Origin: JADGHX01 sp963837755
GTDB taxonomy: Bacteria; Pseudomonadota; Gammaproteobacteria; Steroidobacterales; Steroidobacteraceae
Assembly: GCA_963837755.1 (NCBI GenBank)
Contig: CAWIOP010000001.1
Coordinates: 1,981,806 to 2,045,805, forward strand
Direction: 5' to 3'
Length of the DNA stretch: 64,000 bases
Shown: one piece after another, positions 1-9,062 of the stretch
Numbering within the stretch: position 1 is the stretch's first letter
How the letters are laid out: every line of letters begins with the position of its first letter
Position numbers and translations under genes: made by a program
Notes under the pieces: model-generated
Databases searched by the model: none
What the model saw: only the letters and a program-made list of their open reading frames with translations
Told to the model about the DNA's origin: nothing

Positions 1-2
1 TG

Positions 3-2153
3 GCGTATCGCGCGTGCCTCTGGTCGCGCACGGCGAACCGCGTGTTTCTGCAGCTCACCGAGTTCGAAGCAGGGACGGCGGACGAGTTTTACGCCTGGGC
101 GCGCCGCGTGGAGTGGGCCGATCACATCGGGCCAGATGCCACCATCGCTTGCGATTTCACGGGCAAGCATCCCACCATCACGCACACGCACTTCGGCGCG
201 CTGAAGCTGAAGGATGCCATCGTCGACACCCTGCGGGAGCAGGCGGGTTATCGGCCCGACGTGTCGCTCGAGAAGCCGAGTGTTCGCGTGCACGCGCACG
301 CAAACCGCACGAAGATTTCGCTGTCGCTCGATCTTTCGGGCGAAAGCCTGCATCGGCGCGGGTATCGCGGGGCTGGCGGCGAGGCGCCGCTGAAAGAGAA
401 CGTTGCCGCGGGCGTGCTCATGCGCGCGGGCTGGCCTGAGCTTGCCGCCACGGGCGCCGAGTTTCTCGACCCCATGTGCGGCTCCGGCACCTTCGTCATT
501 GAAGCCGCCATGATGGCGGCCGACATCGCGCCTGCGCTGGGCCGCGACTACTTCGGCTTCATCGGCTGGCGCCAGCATGACGCGGCTTTGTGGGAACGTC
601 TGCGCGGCGAAGCAGCTGCCAAAGTGCGTTCCGCCGAAGACCTCACGCTGATGATTCGGGGGCAGGACCGCGACGCCACCGCCATTCGCGCCGCGCGCGC
701 CAACGCCCAACGGGCGCATGTCGATGCGCTGGTGCGCTTCGCCGTGCAGCCGCTCGCCGAGGCGAAGCCCGCGAGGCGCGCGGAGACTGCGCCGGCTGCG
801 GATGCCGCGCCCGACGCCGAGGTCGCGCCTTCTGAAGGCGGTGCGCCGGCGCCGTTGGGATTGGTGTGCGTCAACCCGCCGTACGGCGTGCGATTGGAGG
901 ACCACGAGAAAGCGCGCGCTCTTCATCGTGAGCTCGGTGAAGTCCTGCGGGCGCGATTCGAAGGTTGGCACGCCGCCGTGCTCACCGGTTCCCCCGACCT
1001 GGGGCTCGAGCTCGGCCTGCGGGCGCACCGCACGCACACGATGTGGAATGGCGCCATCGAATGCCGCCTCCTGCGCATCAAGGTCGAGCACGGCGCGGTC
1101 CGCAACCGGGTTGCCGACCGCGGCGCCGCTCGCGTCGACCCCTCGCTGCGCGAATCGAATGGCGCGAAGATGTTCGCGAACCGCCTCGGCAAGAACATCA
1201 AGCAGCTGAGCCGCTGGGTGAGGGATTCAGGCGTCACCTGCTACCGCATCTACGACGCGGACATGCCGGAGTATGCGTTCGCCATCGACTCATATCGTGT
1301 CATCGGCGAAGAGAAGAAGCCGCCGCTTCCTGAAGGTGAAGTGTGGCTTCACGTTCAGGAGTACGCAGCCCCGGCCAGCATCGACGAGGAATCGGTGCGC
1401 CGCCGTCGCGCCGAGGCGTTCTCGGTGCTGCCCGACGTCACGGGTGTGCCCGCCGAGCGAATCCGCGTGCGCGTGCGCAGAAGGCAGACGCGCGGCAACC
1501 AGTACCAGAAGGTCGCGGAGCAGTTCCGTTTCCACGTCGTGGAAGAAGGCGGCCTCAAGCTGCGCGTGAACTTCGACGACTATCTCGACACCGGCCTGTT
1601 CCTCGACCACCGCCCCACGCGTGCGCGCCTGCGCGAGCTTGCGAGCGGCAAACGCTTTCTGAACCTGTTCGCCTACACCGGCACGGCTACGGTGTACGCG
1701 GCCTCGGGCGGCGCGCGCGCGAGCACGTCCGTGGACCTCTCACGAACCTATCTCGACTGGGCCGAACGCAATCTGGGTCTCAATGGCTTCGCCACCCGCC
1801 ACCACGAGCTGGTGCAGGCCGACTGCCGCGAGTGGCTCGACGAAGCCGCGCGCACGCGCAATCAATACGACCTCATCTTCCTCGACCCGCCGACGTTCTC
1901 GAATTCCAAGCGCATGGAAGGCGTGCTCGACATCGGTCGCGACCACCCAGAGCTCGTCGACGCGTGCCTGCGCGTGCTCGCGCCCGATGGGCTGCTGGTG
2001 TTCTCCACCAACGCGCAGAAGTTCAAGCTCGATCCGGCGCTCGCCGATCGCTACGATGTGCAGGACATTTCCGCGGCCACCATCCCGCGGGACTTCGAGC
2101 GCAACCCGCGCATCCACCGCTGTTTCGACATTCGCCATCGAGGCTCGCGATGA
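3..2153 (+). CDS. rlmL: RlmKL bifunctional 23S rRNA methyltransferase (5' partial)
   Basis: Bifunctional enzyme that makes m2G2445 (N-terminal RlmL half) and m7G2069 (C-terminal RlmK half) in 23S rRNA. The open frame is already running at base 3 and reads through WSRTANRVFLQL, so the true start lies outside the window. A THUMP-type region is followed by the RlmL methyltransferase core (DPMCGSGTF, then VNPPYGVRL) and the RlmK core (FLNLFAYTGTATVYA, LDPPTFSNSKRM). An Ala/Glu-rich insert, coded at about 760-845, separates the SAM-binding and catalytic motifs of the first domain and is not needed for the fold. The stop overlaps the next ATG (ATGA). Very similar in size to the E. coli protein of about 700 residues. 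Confidence 0.95.
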   Translation, partial: AYRACLWSRTANRVFLQLTEFEAGTADEFYAWARRVEWADHIGPDATIACDFTGKHPTITHTHFGALKLKDAIVDTLREQAGYRPDVSLEKPSVRVHAHANRTKISLSLDLSGESLHRRGYRGAGGEAPLKENVAAGVLMRAGWPELAATGAEFLDPMCGSGTFVIEAAMMAADIAPALGRDYFGFIGWRQHDAALWERLRGEAAAKVRSAEDLTLMIRGQDRDATAIRAARANAQRAHVDALVRFAVQPLAEAKPARRAETAPAADAAPDAEVAPSEGGAPAPLGLVCVNPPYGVRLEDHEKARALHRELGEVLRARFEGWHAAVLTGSPDLGLELGLRAHRTHTMWNGAIECRLLRIKVEHGAVRNRVADRGAARVDPSLRESNGAKMFANRLGKNIKQLSRWVRDSGVTCYRIYDADMPEYAFAIDSYRVIGEEKKPPLPEGEVWLHVQEYAAPASIDEESVRRRRAEAFSVLPDVTGVPAERIRVRVRRRQTRGNQYQKVAEQFRFHVVEEGGLKLRVNFDDYLDTGLFLDHRPTRARLRELASGKRFLNLFAYTGTATVYAASGGARASTSVDLSRTYLDWAERNLGLNGFATRHHELVQADCREWLDEAARTRNQYDLIFLDPPTFSNSKRMEGVLDIGRDHPELVDACLRVLAPDGLLVFSTNAQKFKLDPALADRYDVQDISAATIPRDFERNPRIHRCFDIRHRGSR

Positions 2154-2866
2154 GGCTCTCCGACTTCAGGGCGCTGACGTTCGATTGCTACGGCACGCTC
2201 ATCGACTGGGAAACGGGGCTGCTCGCGGCGTTACAGGGGCTCATCACCTGTGCGCCGCGCCTGCGTTCGCGTGAAGAAGCTCTGCGCGACTACGCGCTTC
2301 ACGAAGCGGAACAGGAGCACTTCACGCCCACGATGAAGTACTCGCAGTTGCTCGCGGTGGTCTACAAGCGGCTCGCGGAGAACTGGGAAGCGCCCGCGCC
2401 GTGGGCGGAGTGCGCCACATTCGCGGCGTCGTTACGCACGTGGGAGCCGTTTCCAGACACTCTCGCGGCACTCCGCTATCTCAAGAGCCACTACAAGCTC
2501 TACATCCTCTCGAATGTCGATAACGAGAGTTTCTCGTTCACCGCGCGCAAGCTGGGCGTGCAGTTCGACGGCGTGATCACGGCGGAAGATATCGGCTCGT
2601 ACAAGCCGAGCCTGCGCAACTTCGAATACCTGCTGGCGCGGCTGCGCAGCCAGGGCATCGAGCAGGGACGGATTCTGCACGTGGCACAGAGCCTGGTTCA
2701 CGATCACGAGCCGGCGAACGAGCTGGGCCTGGCTTCGTGCTGGATCAATCGCCAGCACGGGAGCGCGGGCGCGGTGGGGGAGAGCGCGGATCGTCCGCGC
2801 TACGACTTCTCGTTCAACAGCATGGGCGAGCTGGCCGACGCGCACCGCCAGGAAATCGGCGTTTGA
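2150..2866 (+). CDS. HAD superfamily type II haloacid dehalogenase-like hydrolase
   Basis: A 238-residue cytoplasmic hydrolase of the haloacid dehalogenase superfamily, type II. Motif I is FDCYGTLIDWE with nucleophile Asp12. Motif II is LSNVDNESF, the motif III lysine sits in IGSYKPS, and the late motif region is HDHEPANELGLASCWINR. Start at the ATG that overlaps the rlmKL stop, so the two genes are probably co-transcribed. The usual acidic motif IV residues are partly replaced (SLVHDHEPANE), as in many type II relatives. True substrate cannot be read from sequence; 2-haloacid dehalogenation is only the family label. Confidence 0.85.
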   Translation: MRLSDFRALTFDCYGTLIDWETGLLAALQGLITCAPRLRSREEALRDYALHEAEQEHFTPTMKYSQLLAVVYKRLAENWEAPAPWAECATFAASLRTWEPFPDTLAALRYLKSHYKLYILSNVDNESFSFTARKLGVQFDGVITAEDIGSYKPSLRNFEYLLARLRSQGIEQGRILHVAQSLVHDHEPANELGLASCWINRQHGSAGAVGESADRPRYDFSFNSMGELADAHRQEIGV

Positions 2867-2917
2867 TCGTCACGCCGCGCCAGCGGCGCGGCGGTTCATC
2901 AGCGGTAGGGCCGCTTG

Positions 2918-3601
2918 CTAGACGATGCGCGTCGTGAGCGTGTCGAGGCCGTCGATGCCCGCTTCGATGGAGTCACCGCGCACGAGCGGGCCAACACCCG
3001 CCGGCGTGCCGGTGTAGATGAGGTCGCCTGCGGCCACTTCGAAGAACGTGGACAGCTCCGCGATGATCTCGGGCACCTTCCACGTCATCTCGGACACATT
3101 CGCATCCTGCTTCATCTTGCCGTTCACGCTGAGCCAGATGCGTGCGCTCTCGATGAGGCCGCCGGCGCTCACGGGACGAATGGCCCCGATGGGCGCCGAG
3201 CGATCGAACGCCTTGCTCGTGTCCCACGGCTTGCCGTCGTCGCGCGCGTCGGATTGCAGATCTCGCCGGGTCAGGTCGATGCCAACGGCGAATCCGTAGA
3301 TCAGCGAGTTGGCTTGCGCCACCGGGATGTTCGTGCCGCCGCCACCAAGCGCCACGACGAGCTCAACCTCATGATGAAAGTTGGACGTCCGCGGCGGGTA
3401 GGGCACGGCCGCGCCATTCGCTACGATCGCGTCCGCAGGCTTCGTGAAAAAGAACGGCGGCTCGCGATCGTCGTTGCCCATCTCGCGCGCATGCGCCGCG
3501 TAGTTGCGCCCGACACAGAAGATCCTGCGAACCGGAAACCGATCGCGGGTGCCTCTGACTTCAACTGACGGCAGGACGTGCGCGGGAATGACGTACGACA
3601 T
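2918..3601 (-). CDS. Fumarylacetoacetate hydrolase family protein
   Basis: Member of the FAH fold, close in architecture to fumarylpyruvate and acylpyruvate hydrolases (about 227 residues). Visible features are the substrate-lid start RRIFCVGRNYAAHAREMG, the metal-binding acid pair in FHHEVELVV, a further acid in IDLTRRDLQ, the basic IGAIRP segment, and the C-terminal GDLIYTGTPAGVGPL. These enzymes cleave a carbon-carbon bond in a Mg- or Mn-bound diketo acid, often late in aromatic degradation. I chose the ATG giving MSYVIPAH because family members begin this way; an upstream ATG at 3628 adds nine residues. It faces the HAD gene tail to tail. Confidence 0.85.
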   Translation of the reverse strand: MSYVIPAHVLPSVEVRGTRDRFPVRRIFCVGRNYAAHAREMGNDDREPPFFFTKPADAIVANGAAVPYPPRTSNFHHEVELVVALGGGGTNIPVAQANSLIYGFAVGIDLTRRDLQSDARDDGKPWDTSKAFDRSAPIGAIRPVSAGGLIESARIWLSVNGKMKQDANVSEMTWKVPEIIAELSTFFEVAAGDLIYTGTPAGVGPLVRGDSIEAGIDGLDTLTTRIV

Positions 3602-3722
3602 GAAATCCTCGAACTCGCCAAATGACACGGCCCGGGCGTAAGACGTGCCCCGTGATTCTACGCTGCGCAGCGCGATGCTGGTGGATGCGTCGCGCGCGCT
3701 GCCCGCCAGGCATCGCAGCGAT

Positions 3723-4184
3723 TCAGGGGTTCTCTGGACCTAGCAGCCTGGGCTTGTGCTTCCGGAGCCAGCGCAGAGTCTGCGTGTGGAGCGTTTCCGC
3801 CTGAAGAAGGCATTCGGCAACCGCCGACTCAGGGACCAGGTCTCCCGAATACTCCGCAGCGTTGCGTAGCTTCCGGAGAAAATCCAGCCGCGTAACAACT
3901 CGCTCTTCGACGTCGAGCGTGGCGACCAGTGCCTGAATGGCGATCAGGTGATGCCCTGGCACGCTCGATCGAGTGCGGAAACCATTGGCATGCAAGCCGA
4001 TGTCGGCAAGCATGCGCACCGCTGTATAGGCGCTCACAAAGCGCGTTTCCGCGCTGATGGCGAGCACTTTCGAATCCGCAATATGGCGCAAAGCGCTGCC
4101 GAGAAGACGCCCGACCGTTTCAGCGGTTGGTGTGATTTGCTCGAGGTTTCGGCCCACCAAGCTCTGCAAGTTCATCTTCGCCAC
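3723..4184 (-). CDS. HEPN-like partner of an MNT nucleotidyltransferase
   Basis: A 153-residue helical protein. It resembles HEPN-domain proteins coupled to minimal nucleotidyltransferases: helical spacing, and a C-terminal RKLRNAAEYSGD segment that could be the equivalent of the RX4-6H RNase motif, with Tyr where His is usual. It overlaps the preceding MNT gene by about 65 bases, so the two are translationally linked. In known MNT/HEPN modules the HEPN protein is an RNase toxin and the MNT protein silences it by AMPylation. Toxin activity here is inference, and the atypical motif weakens it. A start at the second Met (4175) is equally possible. Confidence 0.6.
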   Translation of the reverse strand: MAKMNLQSLVGRNLEQITPTAETVGRLLGSALRHIADSKVLAISAETRFVSAYTAVRMLADIGLHANGFRTRSSVPGHHLIAIQALVATLDVEERVVTRLDFLRKLRNAAEYSGDLVPESAVAECLLQAETLHTQTLRWLRKHKPRLLGPENP

Positions 4185-4746
4185 CCACGAGGAACACCTT
4201 CGGTTTCCTCAAAACGTCCGTTGTGAATGCACTCTTTGCTTTGAGCTTCGCGTTCCATTCGCGCACTGAGAACACCTTCGGATTGATCTCGCGTCCCAGC
4301 GACTTCTGCGCAGGATGCAGCGCGTCGACGACGCTGCCGAAATCCGCATCGCCGATGACGAGCACGTCGATGTCGCTTCCTTCGCCTTGCGACCCTTGTG
4401 CCATGGAGCCGAAGACGAATGCGACGCGGATTTTATCTGCCAGCGGCGCAAGTATCCGCATCAATTCATCGGCCATCCCCGAGGTTTTTCGGAGAATGCC
4501 TGCGACTTCCTCAAATACGGGACTTGTGCGGTTGGCTCGATAGAGCACCTGATTTCCGCGGGACTCGCGCTGGAGCAAGCCGACCTCGCACAGCAGCTTC
4601 AACTCCCGTGTGACCGCGCCTGAAGGAAGCCCTGTACGTCGGGCGATCTCCCTCCCGTGGCATGACTCGTCCGGTCGCAGGAAAAGCAGCCCCAATATCC
4701 GGCGGCGATACCCGGGAAGAAGAACGGCGGCGAGAGACTGCTGCAT
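4120..4746 (-). CDS. Winged-helix / MNT nucleotidyltransferase fusion
   Basis: 208 residues. The N-terminal 90 form a winged helix (ILGLLFLRPDESCHGREIARRTGLPSGAVTRELKLL, interrupted here only for description), typical of ArsR-like regulators. The rest is a minimal nucleotidyltransferase: FVFGSMAQGSQGEGSDIDVL holds the GS-X9-DXD signature that binds Mg and NTP. The fusion suggests a DNA-binding, autoregulating antitoxin for the overlapping HEPN-like gene. Such HTH-MNT proteins are known in many bacteria and archaea. The gene sits between two metabolic clusters and looks like a small mobile module, though no flanking repeats were seen. Confidence 0.75.
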   Translation of the reverse strand: MQQSLAAVLLPGYRRRILGLLFLRPDESCHGREIARRTGLPSGAVTRELKLLCEVGLLQRESRGNQVLYRANRTSPVFEEVAGILRKTSGMADELMRILAPLADKIRVAFVFGSMAQGSQGEGSDIDVLVIGDADFGSVVDALHPAQKSLGREINPKVFSVREWNAKLKAKSAFTTDVLRKPKVFLVGGEDELAELGGPKPRANHTNR

Positions 4747-4830
4747 AATTGAAGGCGATTGTCACCTTAATTGCAGCACCCCTGCAACTGGCTCCACGAG
4801 TCGCAATCGACAGGCCCGCAGCGACTGTTG

Positions 4831-6186
4831 CTAGAGCATGTCCCGGATGCGGTAGTAGAGCATCGCCAGCACCAGCGCGGGCCTGCGCATGGCCATGCCG
4901 CCGGGGAAGCCGTGGTGCGGTATGCGGGCGAACACATCGAAGCGCTCTGCCGTGCCGCTGATGGCCTCGGCAACCAGCTTGCCGGCCATGCCCGTGAGCA
5001 CGAGGCCATGGCCTGAGAAGCCTTGCAGGAAATAGACGTTCGGCGAGAGTCGCCCGAAGTGCGGCGCGCGGTTCAGCGTGATGTCCACTTCGCCGCCCCA
5101 CGCGTAATCGAGCTTCACATCGGCGAGCTGAGGAAAGACCGCAACCATGCGCTGACGCGTAGCTTCGGACCCATCGAACTGCGAGAGCCCCGAGTAATTC
5201 GCGCGCCCGCCGAACAACAGACGGTGATCCGCTGAACGGCGGAAGTAGTCGACGACCCAGTTCGAATCCACGACGCCGGCGTTGTTCTTCACGAGTGCAG
5301 CCGCGCGTTGCTCGCCCAACGGTTCCGTCGCCACCATGTACGTCGACACCGCCATGATCTTCGGCACGAGATCCGGCGCTGTGTCGCCGAGGTACACGTT
5401 GCCGCAAAGTACGACCTGCGTGGCGCGCACTTCGCCTTGCGCCGTTCGCACGACGACGGGTTTACTCGCGTTGTTCGCGCTCGCGGTGCCGCCGCTCGAA
5501 CCTTCGCTTCCCGTTGAGCCGAACATCGCACTGGAAGCGCCGCCATTCGCCCAGCTCAGCGCCCGCGAATTCTCGAAGATTCGCGCGCCGCTGCGCTCGG
5601 CCGCGGCCGCGAGCCCCAGCGTGTAGTTGAGCGGATGCAGATGCCCGCAATTCGGGTCGTACAACGCCGAGATGTATCGCTCGCTCGCAATCACCGCGCG
5701 CACTTCATGGCGCGGCATGTAGCGCACGCTCTGGTAGCCGAGCTGCGTATGAAGCAACTCGATTTCTTCGCGGATCTCCGCATCGTGGCGCGCCTTCATC
5801 GCCACCTGCATGTGGCCATCCACCCAATCGCAGTCGATGCGATGTTTCGCGATGAGCTCGCGCATGAGCGCGAGCCCTTCGATGGTGATGTCCCACACGC
5901 GCCGCGCGTCGCCCGGGCCAACCACTCGCTCGAGCTTCGCGTGACCCGCAGCCACGCCGAACAAGGCCTGCGCCCCGCTACGCCCCGACGCACCCCACCC
6001 GATGCGATGCCCTTCGAGCAGCACCACTCGATAGCCGCGCTCGGCCAGGTGCAACGCCGTCGAGCACCCGGCGATGCCTCCGCCGACGACGCACACGTCG
6101 CAATCCACCGCACCCACGAGCGAGGGCCGCTCAGGCGAAGGCTGTGCGGTGGCCGCGTAATAGGAGTGAATGCGGGGCATATCCAT
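4831..6186 (-). CDS. puuB: Gamma-glutamylputrescine oxidase-like FAD oxidoreductase PuuB
   Basis: A 451-residue DAO-family flavoprotein. The N-terminal Rossmann motif VVGGGIAGCSTALHLAERG binds FAD, followed by GWGASGRSGAQ, which is typical of PuuB. The C-terminal substrate-binding domain ends in FLQGFSGHGLVLTGMAGKL. PuuB oxidises gamma-glutamylputrescine to gamma-glutamyl-aminobutyraldehyde with H2O2 release. A Ser/Gly/Ala-rich loop, residues about 212-240, is inserted in the middle and looks like a species-specific surface loop. It is divergent from puuD and puuA across a 280-bp gap, which supports the assignment. A second ATG two codons downstream is also possible. Confidence 0.88.
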   Translation of the reverse strand: MDMPRIHSYYAATAQPSPERPSLVGAVDCDVCVVGGGIAGCSTALHLAERGYRVVLLEGHRIGWGASGRSGAQALFGVAAGHAKLERVVGPGDARRVWDITIEGLALMRELIAKHRIDCDWVDGHMQVAMKARHDAEIREEIELLHTQLGYQSVRYMPRHEVRAVIASERYISALYDPNCGHLHPLNYTLGLAAAAERSGARIFENSRALSWANGGASSAMFGSTGSEGSSGGTASANNASKPVVVRTAQGEVRATQVVLCGNVYLGDTAPDLVPKIMAVSTYMVATEPLGEQRAAALVKNNAGVVDSNWVVDYFRRSADHRLLFGGRANYSGLSQFDGSEATRQRMVAVFPQLADVKLDYAWGGEVDITLNRAPHFGRLSPNVYFLQGFSGHGLVLTGMAGKLVAEAISGTAERFDVFARIPHHGFPGGMAMRRPALVLAMLYYRIRDML

Positions 6187-6464
6187 CAGGGCGCTTCAGG
6201 GTGTTATGTCCGCACGGTGTTTAGGATCTTTCTACGACCGCCCACCGCCCGGCCGCGCAGGATACGGGGCGGCCGCGGCCCGCGGCAAACCCTGTCGAGC
6301 GCGTCGCATATCCCGCTTATGAGGCCGCGATCAGGCTCACGGGGGCCCTTCCTTGTCTCCCGCGCCGGCAGCTTTCGGCCCTTCAGCTGTGGTGTAATAC
6401 CCACCCGTTACGAAGAAACTGAACCGGTGTCTGTCTAGGATAATAGACGTCTCCCGTTCGCAGC

Positions 6465-7232
6465 ATGTCGCCCAAACGCCCCGTTATCGGATTGCCGGCC
6501 GACCGTCGAATGATCGGCCACCACCCCTTTCATGCGGTGGGCGAGAAATATCTGCGTGCGGTGGTTGAAGCGGCTGATGGCGTGCCGCTACTCATCCCCG
6601 CGCTCGGCGAGCTCGTCTCGGTGGATGAATGGCTGGAGGTGCTGGACGGCATCGTCTTCACCGGCAGCCCGTCGAACGTGGAGCCTGTTCACTACTCCGG
6701 CCCCGCTAGCGCTCCAGGCACCCTGCACGACATGGATCGGGATGCGACCACATTGCCGCTCATTCCCGCCGCCATTGCTCGCGGCGTGCCTGTGCTGGGC
6801 ATCTGCCGGGGGTTCCAGGAAATGAACGTGGCCTTCGGCGGAACGCTCCACCAGCATCTGCATGAGATCCCGGGCTATCTCGACCATCGCGACGACGAAT
6901 CGCAGCCGCTCGACGTGCAATACGGCCCCGCGCACGACGTGGTGCTGGAAGAGGGCGGCGTGCTGCGTGGCCTGGCCAATGCGGACCGCATCCGCGTGAA
7001 TTCGCTGCACCATCAGGGCGTGGAGCGGCTCGGAGACGGCCTCATCGTCGAGGCGCGTGCGCCGGATGGTGTAATCGAAGCGTTCCGCGTGCGGGGCGCG
7101 CAGCGCTTCGCGCTAGCCGTGCAGTGGCACCCCGAGTGGAAAGTGATGAGCAGCAGTTTCTCCCGCGCCCTGTTCGCCTCTTTTGGCGCGGCGGCGCGCG
7201 AGCGAGCGCAAGAGCGCACCCAGCGAAGCTGA
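6465..7232 (+). CDS. puuD: Gamma-glutamyl-GABA hydrolase PuuD (class I glutamine amidotransferase fold)
   Basis: 255 residues. Nucleophile Cys114 lies in LGICRGFQEMNVAFGG and the His/Glu pair in VQWHPEW, giving the class I GATase triad. The protein stands alone, as in the peptidase C26/PuuD group, and hydrolyses gamma-glutamyl-GABA to GABA and glutamate, the last step of the Puu route. Being next to puuA and divergent from puuB supports this over other C26 proteins. The last codons overlap the start of the first copy of the 86-bp repeat array, so the C-terminus (RAQERTQRS) may be partly repeat-derived. Confidence 0.88.
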   Translation: MSPKRPVIGLPADRRMIGHHPFHAVGEKYLRAVVEAADGVPLLIPALGELVSVDEWLEVLDGIVFTGSPSNVEPVHYSGPASAPGTLHDMDRDATTLPLIPAAIARGVPVLGICRGFQEMNVAFGGTLHQHLHEIPGYLDHRDDESQPLDVQYGPAHDVVLEEGGVLRGLANADRIRVNSLHHQGVERLGDGLIVEARAPDGVIEAFRVRGAQRFALAVQWHPEWKVMSSSFSRALFASFGAAARERAQERTQRS

Positions 7233-7610
7233 TGTCCGAACGCGCTGTTCGGGCGTAGCAACGCGGCGAAGCAGGCCGCAAAAGCCACGCCTTTTGCGGC
7301 CGGAAACGAAGCTGATGTCCGAAAAAAGCGCCGTTCGGGCGTAGCTACGCGGTGAAGCAGGCCGCAAAAGCCACGCCTTTTGCGGCCGGAAACGAAGCTG
7401 ATGTCCGAAAAGAGCGCCGTTCGGGCGTAGCAACGCGGCGAAGCAGGCCGCAAAAGCCACGCCTTTTGCGGCCGGAAACGAAGCTGATGTCCGAAAAGAG
7501 CGCCGTTCGGGCGTAGCAACGCGGCGAAGCAGGCCGCAAAAGCCACGCCTTTTGCGGCCGGAAACGAAGCTGATGTCCGAAAAAAGCGCCGCAGGCGACT
7601 TTTTTCCAAT
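7225..7610 (+). repeat. Tandem array of 86-bp repeats, each with an 11-bp stem hairpin
   Basis: The word GAAGCTGATGTCCGA recurs at 7225, 7308, 7394, 7480 and 7566, spacing 83, 86, 86 and 86 bases. Four nearly identical full units and a partial fifth fill the puuD-puuA gap. Each unit holds a perfect inverted repeat, GGCCGCAAAAG, six bases, then CTTTTGCGGCC, at 7274-7301, 7360-7387, 7446-7473 and 7532-7559. Copies differ by only a few bases, so the expansion is recent or homogenised. The array leaves only about 25 bases before puuA. It could act as an mRNA-stabilising or attenuating element, or be a dispersed intergenic repeat. Confidence 0.95.
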
Positions 7611-7635
7611 AGACGAGAAACGTAAGGTTTGACCC

Positions 7636-8976
7636 ATGGCCAACGAGATCCAGCAATTCTTCCGGGATCACGGCATTTCCGAAGTGGAAGCCATCATCCC
7701 GGACATGGCCGGCATCGCCCGCGGCAAGATCATGCCCGCGGAAAAATTCGCCGAAGACGAAGGCATGCGCCTGCCGGAGAGCATCTTCCTGCAGACGGTG
7801 ACTGGCGATTACCCGCCGGACACGAGCGACGCGATGAGCCCCGCCGAGATCGACATCGTGCTGAAGGCCGATCCGAAAACGGTGCGCCGTGTGCCGTGGG
7901 CCGCCGAGCCCACCGCGCAGGTCATCCACGACTGTTTCTATTCCGACGGCCGCCGCGTCACCATGGCCCCGCGCCACGTGCTGCGTAACGTGCTGGAGCT
8001 GTATGCGCAGCGTGGCTGGGAGCCGGTGGTGGCGCCTGAGCTCGAGTTCTATCTCGTCGAGCCGAACATCGATGCGGACTATCCCCTGAAGCCCCCGGTG
8101 GGCCGCTCGGGCCGCGCCGAGCCCGGCCGCCAGTCCTACAGCATCGCCGCGGTGAACGAGTTCGACCCGCTGTTCGACGACATCTACCAGTTCTGCGAAG
8201 ACCAGGACATCGAGATCGACACGCTGATCCATGAAGACGGCCCGGCGCAGATGGAGATCAACCTGATCCACGGCCACCCGCTGGACCTGGCCGACCAGGC
8301 CTTCCTCTTCAAGCGTACGGCCCGCGAGGCCGCGCTTCGCCACAAGATGTACGCCACGTTCATGGCCAAGCCCCACGCCAAGGAGCCGGGCAGCGCCATG
8401 CACATCCACCAGAGCGTGCTGGACAAGAAGACGCGCAAGAACATCTTCTCGAACCCCGACGGCACCCCGTCGCAGCTGTTCTTCTCGCACATCGGCGGCC
8501 TGCAGAAATACCTGCCTTCGGCCATGGCGCTCTTCAGCGCCAACGTGAACTCCTACCGCCGCCTCACGCGCTATCTGTCGGCCCCCATCAACGTGCACTG
8601 GGGCTACGACAACCGCACGGCAGGCCTGCGCGTGCCGAATTCGAACCCCGAAAACCGCCGCGTCGAGAATCGCGTGGGCGGGGCCGACGCGAACCCCTAC
8701 ATCGCCATCGCCGCCTCCCTGGCCTGCGGCTACCTCGGCATGGTCGAGGGCCTGCAACCCAGCGACCCCATCAGCGGCAGCGCCCACGACTTGCCCTTCG
8801 GCCTGCCGCGCTCGCTGGACGAGGCCCTGCGCCTGCTGCGCGAGAGCGATTCGCTGGTCAACGTGCTGGGCGAAGCGTTCGTCAAGGCCTTCACCATCGT
8901 GAAGGAAGCCGAGTACGAAGTGTTCCTGCAGGTCATCAGCTCCTGGGAGCGCGAGCACCTGCTGCTGAACGTCTAG
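7636..8976 (+). CDS. puuA: Glutamine synthetase family protein, likely gamma-glutamylputrescine synthetase PuuA
   Basis: 446 residues with a beta-grasp N-terminus and a glutamine-synthetase catalytic domain: PELEFYLVEP (metal acids), GPAQMEINL, GSAMHIHQSV (HxH region), and the C-terminal PNSNPENRRVENRVGGADANPY that carries the ATP and glutamate contacts. It lacks the adenylylation loop of GlnA. Context (puuD before it, potFGHI after it) points to ATP-dependent glutamylation of putrescine, the entry step of the pathway. Ethanolamine or other amine glutamylation is the alternative. The start is the ATG in ACCCATGGCC just beyond the repeat array. Confidence 0.85.
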   Translation: MANEIQQFFRDHGISEVEAIIPDMAGIARGKIMPAEKFAEDEGMRLPESIFLQTVTGDYPPDTSDAMSPAEIDIVLKADPKTVRRVPWAAEPTAQVIHDCFYSDGRRVTMAPRHVLRNVLELYAQRGWEPVVAPELEFYLVEPNIDADYPLKPPVGRSGRAEPGRQSYSIAAVNEFDPLFDDIYQFCEDQDIEIDTLIHEDGPAQMEINLIHGHPLDLADQAFLFKRTAREAALRHKMYATFMAKPHAKEPGSAMHIHQSVLDKKTRKNIFSNPDGTPSQLFFSHIGGLQKYLPSAMALFSANVNSYRRLTRYLSAPINVHWGYDNRTAGLRVPNSNPENRRVENRVGGADANPYIAIAASLACGYLGMVEGLQPSDPISGSAHDLPFGLPRSLDEALRLLRESDSLVNVLGEAFVKAFTIVKEAEYEVFLQVISSWEREHLLLNV

Positions 8977-8991
8977 GATGTATAAATGCCA

Positions 8992-9007
8992 TCGAAAGCC
9001 CTTTCGA
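8992..9007 (+). terminator. Short palindrome between puuA and potF
   Basis: TCGAAAGCCCTTTCGA is a 7-bp stem around two bases, 16 bases after the puuA stop, with flanking GCC/GGC extending it imperfectly. There is no T-run, so it is a weak or Rho-linked terminator at best, or an operator. An AT-rich TTATATAAAG follows at about 9023 and may be the -10 region of a separate potF promoter. Confidence 0.35.
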
Positions 9008-9062
9008 GGCTGTGAGCCGCTGTTATATAAAGTGATGCAGGTCTAATCGGGGAGCCTCGGAC

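Noticed and set aside
6187..6464. Riboswitch or structured RNA in the puuB-puuD gap
   Set aside because: No clear conserved stem set was found; only ordinary AT-richer promoter-like patches near 6435-6450.
7345..8958. 537-residue open frame on the minus strand
   Set aside because: It is the mirror of puuA plus the 86-bp repeats; composition is His/Val/Gly/Arg-rich, typical of antisense frames in GC-rich genes, with no family motif.
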